The notes under the pieces were generated by a model, which worked only from the letters and a program-made list of their open reading frames with translations, was not told where the DNA came from and searched no databases. The position numbers and the translations under genes are program-made. From Giesbergeria sp. (lineage in GTDB: Bacteria > Pseudomonadota > Gammaproteobacteria > Burkholderiales > Burkholderiaceae_C), in assembly GCF_028686475.1 (NCBI RefSeq), contig NZ_JAQUCA010000001.1, positions 62,001-126,000 on the forward strand: 64,000 bases of DNA. Direction: 5' to 3'. Positions 34,995 through 43,768 of the stretch are shown here, piece by piece. How positions within the stretch are numbered: position 1 is the first letter of the stretch; every line of letters starts with the position of its first letter.

Positions 34995-35666
34995 ATGAAA
35001 CAAACCCCTGCACATGATATGGTCAATTATGATTTATTGAACCTCATTCCTGTTACTGCACGCAGAATTGTGGAAGTAGGCTGTATGCACGGACAAATGG
35101 CCAGAGAGTACCTTCTCCGCAATCCTACTGCTAATTATGTTGGTATAGATATTGATCCAGATTACGCCAAGGTTGCAGAGCAATTCTGTACACAAACCTT
35201 CTCAGGAGATATAGAATCGATCAATTCAGAAAAATTTAGCCAACTATTTCCCAGTGATTGTTGGATTTTTGGCGACTGCTTGGAGCACTTGCGGGATCCG
35301 TGGTCTTTATTAAAGAATATTAGAAGCAACATTGACCAAGATGGCTGCTTACTGGCCTGCATTCCAAATGCACAGCATTGGAGTGTGCAATGGCGATTGC
35401 TGTCTGGAAAATTCCACTATGAAGACAGTGGTTTGATGGATAAAACGCACTTGCGCTGGTTAACCCGCACTACTATGGTAGATATGTTCACCTCTACCGG
35501 CTGGAAAATAGAAAATCTCTTTGATCGTATTCCGAACGAAATTCCCTTTCAGGCTTTTGCTCTCAAGGGACTAGAAGATTTTGCAAGAATTTGTGGATTT
35601 GATGTGAATACAGCCAAGCACGACGCTATGCCGATTCAGTACATTTTTAAAGTAGTTCCGGCTTAA
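34995..35666 (+). CDS. Class I SAM-dependent methyltransferase, paralogue of the upstream fusion's C-terminus
   Basis: The 223-residue protein has the SAM-binding motif VEVGCMHGQMAREY and the downstream VFGDxLEHL-type motif (IFGDCLEHLRDPWSLLKNI), followed by CIPNAQHWSVQWRLLSGKF. It begins MKQTPAHDM, almost the same as the internal start of the methyltransferase half of the preceding protein (MKQTPAHNL), so both descend from one ancestor by tandem duplication. The substrate is probably a sugar or glycan, judged by its neighbours. It ends one base before the stop of the convergent gene at 35668. Confidence 0.85.
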   Translation: MKQTPAHDMVNYDLLNLIPVTARRIVEVGCMHGQMAREYLLRNPTANYVGIDIDPDYAKVAEQFCTQTFSGDIESINSEKFSQLFPSDCWIFGDCLEHLRDPWSLLKNIRSNIDQDGCLLACIPNAQHWSVQWRLLSGKFHYEDSGLMDKTHLRWLTRTTMVDMFTSTGWKIENLFDRIPNEIPFQAFALKGLEDFARICGFDVNTAKHDAMPIQYIFKVVPA

Positions 35667-35667
35667 A

Positions 35668-36468
35668 TTAAGAATTAAAAACGGTGTTCCGAATATGAGA
35701 ATAAGCATCTATATATTCTGAAAACCCTTGCTCTTTAAAAGCCATTTTAAGTGCATCACAGACGATGGCTTCTTGCCGAAACTGGCCCAACTTAGTGGCA
35801 GACCATGCAAACTCAAACGGATCTTTGGTCTTGGTTCGCCATTTTTTCTGCATCGTCAATATCAATGAAGCGATTCCCTCCATGATGAATATTTTTCGTT
35901 GTGCATTGGGATAGTTGGTCGCTTGTGTGAGCTTGGCTTTCAGTGGGCTGTCCGCACCCTCACAGATAGAAAAAAGCTGCTCATTAATGAGTAACCATTG
36001 ACGCCAAAAATCAGCCTTAGCAACAAAATAGTTGGAAAAAACAATTTCTCTGGAATCCATAATGATGGCTCTGAGATTGACGTGTATTCCTATAGTGGCT
36101 AAAAACTCCTCACAGGCATCAATTTTCCCGGGATTAAATATTTCACCACCTTCAAACACATTGATAAAAAAAGCGCCAATATCTGGCTGGGGTGAAAAAA
36201 GAAAAACGTCGGCATCATCACTATTGATACTCACAAAATTGAAGACATCCGTGTAACTTAACCCTGTTTTCTGAGAAAATTTTGGAGAAAAGAATCCATA
36301 AAATACATTGTCATCCAGCGGATGATTGAGCAAAAAATGACGAATTGGCCAATACTCAAACCAGTCGGGGCGTTCATTCTTCAAATTATTCAATACAGGA
36401 AACCCCGCAGGGGCCTGTTGCAAGGTTTCAGTGGAATATGCAATGTGGTGTAAGTGAATTTTTTTCAT
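35668..36468 (-). CDS. Unknown protein in the glycan gene block
   Basis: This 266-residue, AT-rich gene encodes a soluble-looking protein without a signal peptide. It starts MKKIHLHHIAYSTETLQQAP and carries aromatic and acidic segments (WFEYWPIRHFLLNH, VFLFSPQPDIGAFFINVFEG). I do not recognise the family for certain; the overall feel is of a glycosyltransferase-like or sugar-modifying protein without a clear DXD motif. It follows the GT2 gene at 36515 in the same direction with 46 bases between, and is convergent with the methyltransferase gene. ATG 36468 was preferred over a TTG at 36471. Confidence 0.7.
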   Translation of the reverse strand: MKKIHLHHIAYSTETLQQAPAGFPVLNNLKNERPDWFEYWPIRHFLLNHPLDDNVFYGFFSPKFSQKTGLSYTDVFNFVSINSDDADVFLFSPQPDIGAFFINVFEGGEIFNPGKIDACEEFLATIGIHVNLRAIIMDSREIVFSNYFVAKADFWRQWLLINEQLFSICEGADSPLKAKLTQATNYPNAQRKIFIMEGIASLILTMQKKWRTKTKDPFEFAWSATKLGQFRQEAIVCDALKMAFKEQGFSEYIDAYSHIRNTVFNS

Positions 36469-36514
36469 CAAAAATCAAGAATTTTGGTTTAACAAATCAA
36501 ATGAAAGAAATTTT

Positions 36515-37453
36515 TTATTTATGTTTTTGTCTAATAAAGATAATTTCTTCAATAAGTTGAGATATATATTTATCAAGTCTTTCGATGGTTGATAAGTTTG
36601 CCAAATGCTGGTATTTCAACTCTTGATTGCCAATAATTTTAATTGGATCGAAAGCAATTTTAAATTCATCCAAAGATGAGGGGTCTTGACCGTAAATCAA
36701 AGAAAATTTGATAATTTCTTCTTTTGATAAATCATAGCCATTACTTCTTATTTCGTTAGATAAATAAATCCAGTGCAGTGCCTCTCCACTAAGTTTGTTC
36801 GACTTCAATGCTATGCTATGAGAGTTTAATAGTAGTTTAGCGATGGCCTGCTCTTTGCTTCGGATTGGTATGTGTGCTAATTTTGATTTGATAGGATATA
36901 TTTCCCATTGACCACCAAGAATAGATTGAATTCGATGGTTTCCGGCCCATACTTGGCAATCTCCGAAGAGGTCTTTAGGAACGATAGATTTATAATGAAC
37001 TACACCTTCAGGATCTCGCCTATGCGTCATGTGGGTGGTAATATTTAAATCTTTGTTAACTGCCTCAAAATTGGGCATATATGTTTTCCAACCTATTCCT
37101 GGATAAAATCCAGCAGGACACATTGCAAGTTCATTGGAGAAATAATTTTTTGATTCTGCATCAATAAATTCATCTGCATCCAGTAAAACACAAAAATCGA
37201 AATTTCTCTCGTCTATGGCAAGTTGATTGATGGCTGCATTAAAAATAATCTCTTGTTGGTGATCTTTCGCTGGGAAGGTTTTGATATCTATGTTTAAACC
37301 TTCGTTCTTCAAGAGTAAAAGAATTTCCAAGGTTTTATCAGTGCTACAGTTGTCAACAACCAAGAGATGATCAAGGTAGTTTAGGTTATGTCTCACAAAC
37401 GATTCAATGATGTCTGCTTCATTGCGTACACAGGTAATTCCAGTAATAAGCAT
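36515..37453 (-). CDS. Family 2-type glycosyltransferase
   Basis: The 312-residue protein has a GT-A fold start (ITCVRNEADIIESFVRHNLNY), a nucleotide-binding stretch LLVVDNCSTDKTLEIL and the metal-binding DxD motif in FCVLLDADEFID. No membrane segment is present, so it acts in the cytoplasm or at the inner membrane surface. The donor and acceptor cannot be told from sequence. The start is only 25 bases from the left end of a decayed IS1-type element, which may have altered its promoter. Base composition is AT-rich like the neighbouring glycan genes. Confidence 0.85.
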   Translation of the reverse strand: MLITGITCVRNEADIIESFVRHNLNYLDHLLVVDNCSTDKTLEILLLLKNEGLNIDIKTFPAKDHQQEIIFNAAINQLAIDERNFDFCVLLDADEFIDAESKNYFSNELAMCPAGFYPGIGWKTYMPNFEAVNKDLNITTHMTHRRDPEGVVHYKSIVPKDLFGDCQVWAGNHRIQSILGGQWEIYPIKSKLAHIPIRSKEQAIAKLLLNSHSIALKSNKLSGEALHWIYLSNEIRSNGYDLSKEEIIKFSLIYGQDPSSLDEFKIAFDPIKIIGNQELKYQHLANLSTIERLDKYISQLIEEIIFIRQKHK

Positions 37454-37477
37454 TTTTAGATTTAATTGTTCTGTTGG

Positions 37478-38289
37478 GTAGTGGTGAAATCACAAATAAT
37501 TGATTATTTTAAGAAATTTAATGATTGAAGAAAAAATTATTTATCTCTGCCGTTCATGCAAAAGTGACAACCTTGTAAAAAATGGGCGCTCCATGAGTGG
37601 AAAGCAGCAGTACATCTGTAAGGCATGTGGATGTAGTGGTGGTGTCAATCCTAAGGAGAAATACAGTGAATAAGAGAAAGAAAAAAAATAATTAACGCTT
37701 ACTTTGAGCGCCCCAGCATGAGAGGCATTGAGCGTATATTTGGCGCAACTCGTCCCACACTCACAAAATGGTTAAAAAAGCTAATCTTGAGCCAGCGATA
37801 GAGGATACATTACAGCCTGCCAAGCACGAAGATGTTTTAGAGCTTGATGTGGTCTGGTCGTTTGTACACCAGCGCACCAATAAACGGTGATTGTGGATTG
37901 CTCTGTGCCGCCGCACTAGTAGGCAGGTGGTAGCCTATTTTATTGGAGACCGTAGCGAACTTAGCTGTAAGGCGTTATGGGAACAAATACTAGAAATTTA
38001 TCGTAAATTGCACACCTATAGTGACTTTTGGAATGCTTACAAAAAAGTTTTTCCCGAGGAAACCCACAGTAGCGTTGGAAAATAATCTGGTGAAACAAGC
38101 CATGTTGAACGCTGGAATAACATCCTACGACAATGGGTTTCGCGCTACACTAGAAAAACTTTGTCGTTCTCTAAATCTGATAAATTTCACAACCTTGTCA
38201 CTCATCTTTTTATACGAAAGTGCAATTTAAATTTTTTATTTAGAAGTTAATAATTTAAAAAATAAAAACATTTGAAATTTTACCACTAC
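37478..38289 (+). mobile_element. Decayed IS1-family insertion sequence
   Basis: The element is about 812 bp. Its ends are imperfect inverted repeats matching at 17 of 20 positions (37478-37497 and the complement of 38270-38289, both starting GTAGTGGT). It holds an IS1-like insA/insB reading path that is broken. I see no clear target duplication. It separates the glycan genes from the type I secretion genes and is a sign of past rearrangement in this block. Confidence 0.8.
37521..38250 (+). pseudogene. IS1-family transposase remnant (insA/insB)
   Basis: The N-terminal zinc-ribbon of InsA is clear (YLCRSCKSDNLVKNGR, YICKACGC), as is the C-terminal IS1 signature (HVERWNNILRQWVSRYTRKT). The reading path is interrupted by an in-frame TAA at 37671, a frameshift in the A-run at about 37681, a TGA at 37888 (replacing a Trp codon) and a TAA at 38083. 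A canonical -1 slippery heptamer A AAA AAG is still present at 37774-37780 just where the reading frame passes from insA to insB, a relic of IS1-type programmed frameshifting. The element cannot make active transposase. Confidence 0.85.
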
Positions 38290-38357
38290 TAATTCTTGAT
38301 GAGCTACAGCATGATAATTTTTAAAAATTTGTTGCAACATATTTTTACTTGAAAATT

Positions 38358-39767
38358 TCAAGGCTCTCGAATTGCTTCATCCAGCCCCCGCATTACCGGG
38401 TACATCACATACGACATCACGGTGCGCTTGCCCACCACAATTTCTGCACTGAGCGACATCCCAGGAATGAGGGGCGCATTGCGTGGCAGGTTGCGTAATT
38501 CATTCTTTTGCAATATGGCCCGGCCCAAATAGTAAGGGGCATTGGCTTGACCGCTCAAGCTGTCTTTGGTGAAGGCATCTTGCCCCAGTTTTTCCAATTC
38601 ACCTTGAATCAGACCATGTTTTTGGAACGGAAAGGCATCAATTTTGAGGCGCACCGGGTCATGCAGTTTGACGTAGCCTACATCCTGTGCCGCAATTTGC
38701 ATTTCTGCTTGCAGGGTTTCGCCCAAGGGCACCAAGGTAATCAGCGGTTCAGCCTCGCGAATCACCGAGCCGGTGGAGCGGGCAGCCACTTCTTGCACTA
38801 CTGCATCGTGGGGGGCAATCAGTTCAATCATGCGGCTGCGGCGTTCTACTTTTTTCAGTTGTTCCGCGATGGTATCGCGCTCGCGGCGCACTGTCACCAG
38901 CTCTTCGGTGGCTTTTTGTTGCCATTCGCGTATGAAGGCATCTTTTTCGGCTTCGGCACCGGCCAGTTCTTTTTTCAGTTCTAAACTGCGGTTGCGGGCG
39001 CTGATGAGTTCGCGCTCGACTTCTTGGCGGCGTTCACGGCTTTCCAACAGTTTCATGTTCGACTGGAATTGCTGCGCCGTGAGCTTTTCGTTCATGGCCT
39101 CAATATCGCGCAACGATTGCACCCGTGCGGTCAGGCTTTGCACGTCATGGCTGTTGGTTTGGATGGCAGCTTTGGCGCGGTCAATGCTTTCATCCAAGCG
39201 CGATAAGCGGGCGCGGTAGCTGGCCAAGCGCTCGTTTTGCAAGCGCCATTGCAGCAGTTCATCGGGGTTTTGGCTGGCTGGGGGTGCCGTAGTTACGCTG
39301 TTTCTGAATCCCGCTTGTTCGCGCTCCATGCGCTGCACTTGGGCCTCTAGGCTGTTAAAGCGGTCTTGGGATTGGGCTAAATCGGCGTTGATAAAGGTGG
39401 GGTCTAACACGGCCAGCACCTGCCCTTTTTTCACGATTTGGCCCGGTTGCACATGCAGGGCGGCAATTTGTGCGGTTTCTAGCGGTTGCAGTACGGTATT
39501 GGGTTGTCCTGTCACCAGTTTACCGCGTGCCGTGACGATTTGATCGACTTCAAACACGCTGGCCCACACAATGGCCGTAACGATTAAACCCAGCAGAATA
39601 TAGATGGTGACCGACATGCCGCCGGGGGGAGGTGTCTTCTCTAGGGCTTCGGCATCGGGCAGAAAGGCCACCGTCCAATCCTGCACGGCGGGTGCAGGTG
39701 CAGGACTGGCCTTGGCTGTGGACGGCACAGCGGCAGGGCTTACATGTGGCTGGTTTGTTGGTTCCAT
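38358..39767 (-). CDS. HlyD-type membrane fusion protein of a type I secretion system
   Basis: The 469-residue protein has one transmembrane helix near the N-terminus (about residues 55-78, VTIYILLGLIVTAIVWASVF), a beta-barrel/lipoyl segment (ARGKLVTGQPNTVLQPLETA), long coiled-coil helices (about 120-320) and a C-terminal RTX-exporter region (LIPGMSLSAEIVVGKRTVMSYVM in the family). It links the inner-membrane ATPase to an outer-membrane TolC-type channel, which is not encoded in this window. ATG 39767 lies inside the 3' end of the HlyB-type gene (28-base overlap), so translation is coupled. Confidence 0.93.
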   Translation of the reverse strand: MEPTNQPHVSPAAVPSTAKASPAPAPAVQDWTVAFLPDAEALEKTPPPGGMSVTIYILLGLIVTAIVWASVFEVDQIVTARGKLVTGQPNTVLQPLETAQIAALHVQPGQIVKKGQVLAVLDPTFINADLAQSQDRFNSLEAQVQRMEREQAGFRNSVTTAPPASQNPDELLQWRLQNERLASYRARLSRLDESIDRAKAAIQTNSHDVQSLTARVQSLRDIEAMNEKLTAQQFQSNMKLLESRERRQEVERELISARNRSLELKKELAGAEAEKDAFIREWQQKATEELVTVRRERDTIAEQLKKVERRSRMIELIAPHDAVVQEVAARSTGSVIREAEPLITLVPLGETLQAEMQIAAQDVGYVKLHDPVRLKIDAFPFQKHGLIQGELEKLGQDAFTKDSLSGQANAPYYLGRAILQKNELRNLPRNAPLIPGMSLSAEIVVGKRTVMSYVMYPVMRGLDEAIREP

Positions 39768-41887
39768 AGCTGTGTGTAGGGTTCGCAACGGCCCAGCAGT
39801 TCTGTGTGGCGGCCTGCATCGGATAAGCTGCCACGTTCAAAAACAAAAATTTGATCCGAATGTACCAAAGTAGATAAGCGGTGGCTGACGATGATGACAG
39901 TACGCCCAGCGGCGATGCGGCCCAGATTGCGAATAAAGATGGCCTCGCTTTCGGGGTCCAGGGCGCTGGAGGCTTCATCCAAAATCAAAATGCGCGGTGC
40001 GGGCAGCAGCGCACGGGCAATCGCCAAGCGCTGGCGTTGACCGCCCGAGAGGTTGGAGGCGTTTTCTTCCAGCAGGGTGTCGTAGCCTTGGGGTAGGCGC
40101 TCGATAAACTCATCGGCCCCAGCGGCTTGGGCAGCGGCCACAATCAGCTCAAAGCTGGCATCGGGGCGGGCCATCGCGATGTTCTCGCGCACGGTGCCTC
40201 GAAACATGAAGTTGTCTTGCAACACCACGCCAATGCTGCGGCGCAGGTGGGCTAGGTCAATTTCGCGGATGTCAATGCCATCAAAGCGAATCACGCCTTC
40301 TTGTACCGCGTACAGCCCTTGAATCAGGCGGGTAAAGGTGCTTTTGCCCGAGCCACTGCGCCCCACCACGCCGACCACGGTGCCGGGGTCTATGTTCATT
40401 TGGATGCGGTCTAGCGCCGTCATGGCTGCGCCGGGGTAGCGGAAGGTGACAGCATCGAGGCCAATTTGCCCCTTGAGTACCGGGCGCAGGCCGCCGGACG
40501 ATTTGCGCTCGGGCGGGTGGTTCATCACTTCGCCCAGCATTTTGACCGACAGCGCGGTTTCTTGGTATTGGTGTACCAAACCCACAATTTGCACCAACGG
40601 CCCGACCACGCGGTTGGACAGCATCTGAAAGGCAATCAAGCCGCCCACGGTCAACTCTAGGCTAAACACATCCATCGCCCCAATGGTGATGATGCTGACC
40701 ATCATTAACTTCTCTAGCAAATTGGTGATGGTGGCGGCAGTGAGCGACATGCGCCCAACACCAAAGTGCATTTGGATGGTGGTAGCGGTGCGCTGCTCCC
40801 AGACTTTGCGCTGTTTGGGTTCAATCGCCAAGGATTTGACGGTACGCATCCCGTGGATGGTTTCAATCAACATGGACTGGCGCGTGCCCTCGGCGGTATA
40901 AAGGGCTTGCAAGCGCTTATTGAAGGGCTTAATCAGCGCCAGCACCACCAAGGCCATCATGACAGAAAAGCCAAACACCACCAGCGCCAGCTTGGTGCTG
41001 TACGAGGCCAGCAGCGGAATAAACAAAATCAGGCCAATGGAGTCTAGCGCGGTAAAGAACAGTTGCCCGGTCAGAAAACTGCGGATAGCTTGCACCTGCT
41101 GCATGTGGCGTGCAATCACCCCGGCGGTGTGGCTCTCAAAATAATCAATCGGCAATGAGAGCAAATGGCTGAAGGTGCGTTTGGACAGGCGCACGTCCAT
41201 GACGTTGGTGGCGTGCAGCAGCAAATATTGGCGCACAAAGCTAAAGATGGCCTCAAACAGCATCACCCCGACGATGGCCACGGCCAACACGGTCAGGGTA
41301 GAGTAGCTTTGGTGTACCAGCACCTTGTCAATCACCAACTGCGAAAAAATAGGCATCCCCAGCCCGAGCAGTTGCAGCATGATGGCGGCAATGGCAATAT
41401 CCCGAAAGGCTTTGCGTTGGCGAAAAATCTCGGGAATAAACCAGCGCAGGCCAAAGGGTTGGTCGGCATCAAGCCAAGCGTATTGGCGTTTGAGCAGCAC
41501 CAAGCTGCCGGACCACAGCGCGGTCAGTTCGGCTTCGCCCCAGAGGCGCACGCGCCGGGCGGGGTCTTGCGGGTCTAGGACGGCGACTTTGCGTTGCTGG
41601 TCGGCGGGGTCGGTCTCTACCCCAGCAATGATGAGCGAATGGCCATCGTGCTTGCGCGCCAGCATCGGAAACACGCCCTGAAACTGTACCAAGCTGGCCC
41701 AGTTGGTTTGTACGGTTTTGGCTTGCAGGCCGATGTCATTGGCCATGCGGCGCAGCAAAGCATCGTCTGGCTCGCTGGCGGGCAAGGCGTACTCGTGGAT
41801 CAGGCGTTCAGGCAGGGCCTGAATACCGTGGTGTTGGGCAACCACTGTCAGGCACTGCACAGTGGAATGGCTATAGGCAACGCTCAT
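39740..41887 (-). CDS. HlyB-type type I secretion permease/ATPase with C39-like domain
   Basis: The 715-residue protein has an N-terminal C39-peptidase-like domain (about residues 1-130), a six-helix exporter membrane domain (about 155-440) and an ATPase domain with Walker A GRSGSGKST, signature LSGGQRQR and Walker B ILILDEASS. In the C39-like domain the catalytic cysteine position is not a cysteine (HSTVQCLTVVAQHHG), so this is the proteolytically inactive CLD type used by RTX exporters, which bind rather than cleave substrates. It is cotranscribed with the HlyD gene. The nearest likely substrate is the octapeptide-repeat protein at 28934. Confidence 0.94.
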   Translation of the reverse strand: MSVAYSHSTVQCLTVVAQHHGIQALPERLIHEYALPASEPDDALLRRMANDIGLQAKTVQTNWASLVQFQGVFPMLARKHDGHSLIIAGVETDPADQQRKVAVLDPQDPARRVRLWGEAELTALWSGSLVLLKRQYAWLDADQPFGLRWFIPEIFRQRKAFRDIAIAAIMLQLLGLGMPIFSQLVIDKVLVHQSYSTLTVLAVAIVGVMLFEAIFSFVRQYLLLHATNVMDVRLSKRTFSHLLSLPIDYFESHTAGVIARHMQQVQAIRSFLTGQLFFTALDSIGLILFIPLLASYSTKLALVVFGFSVMMALVVLALIKPFNKRLQALYTAEGTRQSMLIETIHGMRTVKSLAIEPKQRKVWEQRTATTIQMHFGVGRMSLTAATITNLLEKLMMVSIITIGAMDVFSLELTVGGLIAFQMLSNRVVGPLVQIVGLVHQYQETALSVKMLGEVMNHPPERKSSGGLRPVLKGQIGLDAVTFRYPGAAMTALDRIQMNIDPGTVVGVVGRSGSGKSTFTRLIQGLYAVQEGVIRFDGIDIREIDLAHLRRSIGVVLQDNFMFRGTVRENIAMARPDASFELIVAAAQAAGADEFIERLPQGYDTLLEENASNLSGGQRQRLAIARALLPAPRILILDEASSALDPESEAIFIRNLGRIAAGRTVIIVSHRLSTLVHSDQIFVFERGSLSDAGRHTELLGRCEPYTQLWNQQTSHM

Positions 41888-41981
41888 GGCAGGTAATGTA
41901 GCCGAAAGTGGTGCGTGTCTATCGCAAACTCGGCCACTGCATTACAGTAGAACATCGTTTTGCACCTTGAAGGAGCTTGCC

Positions 41982-42263
41982 ATGCAACGATTTTTTCTGC
42001 GGCTTGCCGCTATTGCGGCCATCAGCACCTTGGCCGGTTGCGTGGTGGCTCCTGCACCCGACCGTGGCACCGTTTATTACCAGCGCACCGCCCCCGCGTC
42101 CTATGAGCAACAAGCGCCCGTTTATTATTACGAGCCTGCACCCAGGGTGGAGTATGTCGGGCCGCCGCTGTGGCCCTTGCTGTGGTTTGGGGCGGCTTGG
42201 CACTGGTCAGGGCATCGGCACTCTGGCTACCGGGGTTACCGTGGCGGTGGGCGGCGGCATTAA
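41982..42263 (+). CDS. Small Tyr/Pro-rich lipoprotein
   Basis: It encodes 93 residues with a lipoprotein signal peptide ending in the lipobox LAGC, then a tyrosine- and proline-rich tail ending in a Gly/Arg/His-rich stretch. AAGGAG at 41970-41975 supports the ATG at 41982. No known domain is evident. It is divergent from the type I secretion operon and could be a small outer-membrane or periplasmic lipoprotein. Confidence 0.75.
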   Translation: MQRFFLRLAAIAAISTLAGCVVAPAPDRGTVYYQRTAPASYEQQAPVYYYEPAPRVEYVGPPLWPLLWFGAAWHWSGHRHSGYRGYRGGGRRH

Positions 42264-42327
42264 AGCGCATGTTGTGCTTGCTGGTTCTCTATGATGGTGC
42301 CCCTGCCTCCATCAGCTACCCTGCACC

Positions 42328-43293
42328 GTGATTCTTCGCCACACTTTTATCCCCCACAACAATACCCGTCTAACGCACCTGTGCGGCCCGGCGGATGCCC
42401 ATCTGCGTACCATCGAGGCCGCCTTGCAGGTCAGCATTGCCCACCGGCATGAACAGTTCAAAATTGATGGCCACAAAGCCCGCGCCACCCAAGCGCTAGA
42501 ACTGCTGCAAGCGGTCTATGAGCTGGCCGACCGCCCCATCACCGAGGACTACCTGCAACTGATGTTGGCAGGCGATAGCGCCATGAACGAGGCCGCCAGC
42601 ACGGCCCCCACCCTGAGTACCCGCCGCGCCGATTTGCGCGCGCGCACCCCCACCCAAGCGATGTACCTTGAGAACATCGCCACACATGACATCACCTTTG
42701 GGATTGGGCCAGCAGGTACGGGCAAAACCTATTTGGCCGTGGCCTGTGCGGTGGATGCGCTAGAACGCAGCAGCGTGCAGCGCATTGTGCTGACGCGCCC
42801 GGCGGTGGAAGCGGGTGAACGGCTGGGATTTTTACCGGGCGATTTAGCGCAAAAGGTGGACCCCTATCTGCGCCCGCTCTACGATGCTCTGTATGAGCTA
42901 ATGGGCTTTGACAAGGTGCAAAAAGCCTTTGAGCGCAACGCCCTAGAGATTGCGCCGCTGGCTTTTATGCGTGGGCGCACGCTCAACAATGCGTTTGTGA
43001 TTTTGGACGAGGCACAAAACACCACCCCCGAGCAGATGAAAATGTTCCTCACGCGCATTGGCTTTGGTGCCAAGGCAGTAGTCACGGGTGATGTGAGCCA
43101 AATTGACCTGCCCAAAGGCGCGATGAGCGGCCTGATTGAGGCCGAGCGCGTACTCAAGCGCGTCAAGGGCATTGCCGTGACCCGCTTTACCAGCGCCGAC
43201 GTGGTGCGCCACCCGCTGGTGGCGCGGATTGTGGATGCCTACGATGCGGCTGGTCGTCCGGCTGCAACCCGTGCGCGCAATAGCGCACTTTGA
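42328..43293 (+). CDS. ybeZ: PhoH-family ATPase YbeZ
   Basis: The 321-residue protein carries the PhoH ATPase domain: Walker A GPAGTGKTYLA (about residue 130), RPAVEAGERLGFLPGD, and Walker B-like FVILDEAQN. YbeZ works with YbeY in RNA metabolism and ribosome maturation, and ybeY follows directly, which is the usual pairing. The start is a GTG at 42328 (encoding M-ILRHTFIPHN); no better ATG is available upstream. Confidence 0.94.
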   Translation: MILRHTFIPHNNTRLTHLCGPADAHLRTIEAALQVSIAHRHEQFKIDGHKARATQALELLQAVYELADRPITEDYLQLMLAGDSAMNEAASTAPTLSTRRADLRARTPTQAMYLENIATHDITFGIGPAGTGKTYLAVACAVDALERSSVQRIVLTRPAVEAGERLGFLPGDLAQKVDPYLRPLYDALYELMGFDKVQKAFERNALEIAPLAFMRGRTLNNAFVILDEAQNTTPEQMKMFLTRIGFGAKAVVTGDVSQIDLPKGAMSGLIEAERVLKRVKGIAVTRFTSADVVRHPLVARIVDAYDAAGRPAATRARNSAL

Positions 43294-43308
43294 ACCCTTT
43301 TTTCTGCT

Positions 43309-43767
43309 ATGTCCTTGCCTGCCCTGACTTTTTCCCTGCAATTTGCCCGCTTTGATGGCGTGGCCCAGCACCGCGCTGCTTTGCCGCGCCACAAAGTGAT
43401 GCGTTGGGTGCGCCACGCCTTGGCCAGCGATGCCGAAATCACGGTGCGGATTGTCGATACCAAAGAAGGCCAACAACTCAACCGCGCTTACCGCGAAAAA
43501 GATTACCCCACCAACGTGCTAACGTTTGACTATGCCCAAGAGCCGGTCATACTGGCCGATTTGGTGTTGTGCGCCCCGGTGGTCGAGCGCGAAGCGCGCG
43601 AGCAAAATAAATCGCTACAAGAACACTATGCCCATTTGCTGGTGCATGGTACGCTGCACGCCCAAGGCTGGGACCACGAAACCAGCGAGCAAGATGCACA
43701 GGAGATGGAAGCCTACGAAACCGAAATCCTGCGCGGCTTGGGCTTTACCGACCCCTACGCCACCTGA
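43309..43767 (+). CDS. ybeY: Endoribonuclease YbeY
   Basis: YbeY is a zinc-dependent single-strand endoribonuclease needed for 16S rRNA 3'-end maturation and ribosome quality control. The metal-binding motif HxxxHxxxxxH is present ([11 protein letters not shown]), preceded by the family segment [15 protein letters not shown]. At 152 residues it is a normal size. It begins 15 bases after ybeZ and ends 1 base before the start of the permease gene. Confidence 0.95.
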   Translation: MSLPALTFSLQFARFDGVAQHRAALPRHKVMRWVRHALASDAEITVRIVDTKEGQQLNRAYREKDYPTNVLTFDYAQEPVILADLVLCAPVVEREAREQNKSLQEHYAHLLVHGTLHAQGWDHETSEQDAQEMEAYETEILRGLGFTDPYAT

Positions 43768-43768
43768 G

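Noticed and set aside
37478-38289. IS1-type element as an active transposon
   Set aside because: Several stop codons and a frameshift break the transposase, and the inverted repeats have diverged.
39740-41887. HlyB-type protein as a bacteriocin-processing C39 peptidase exporter
   Set aside because: The catalytic cysteine position in the C39-like domain is not cysteine, so cleavage of double-glycine leaders is not expected.
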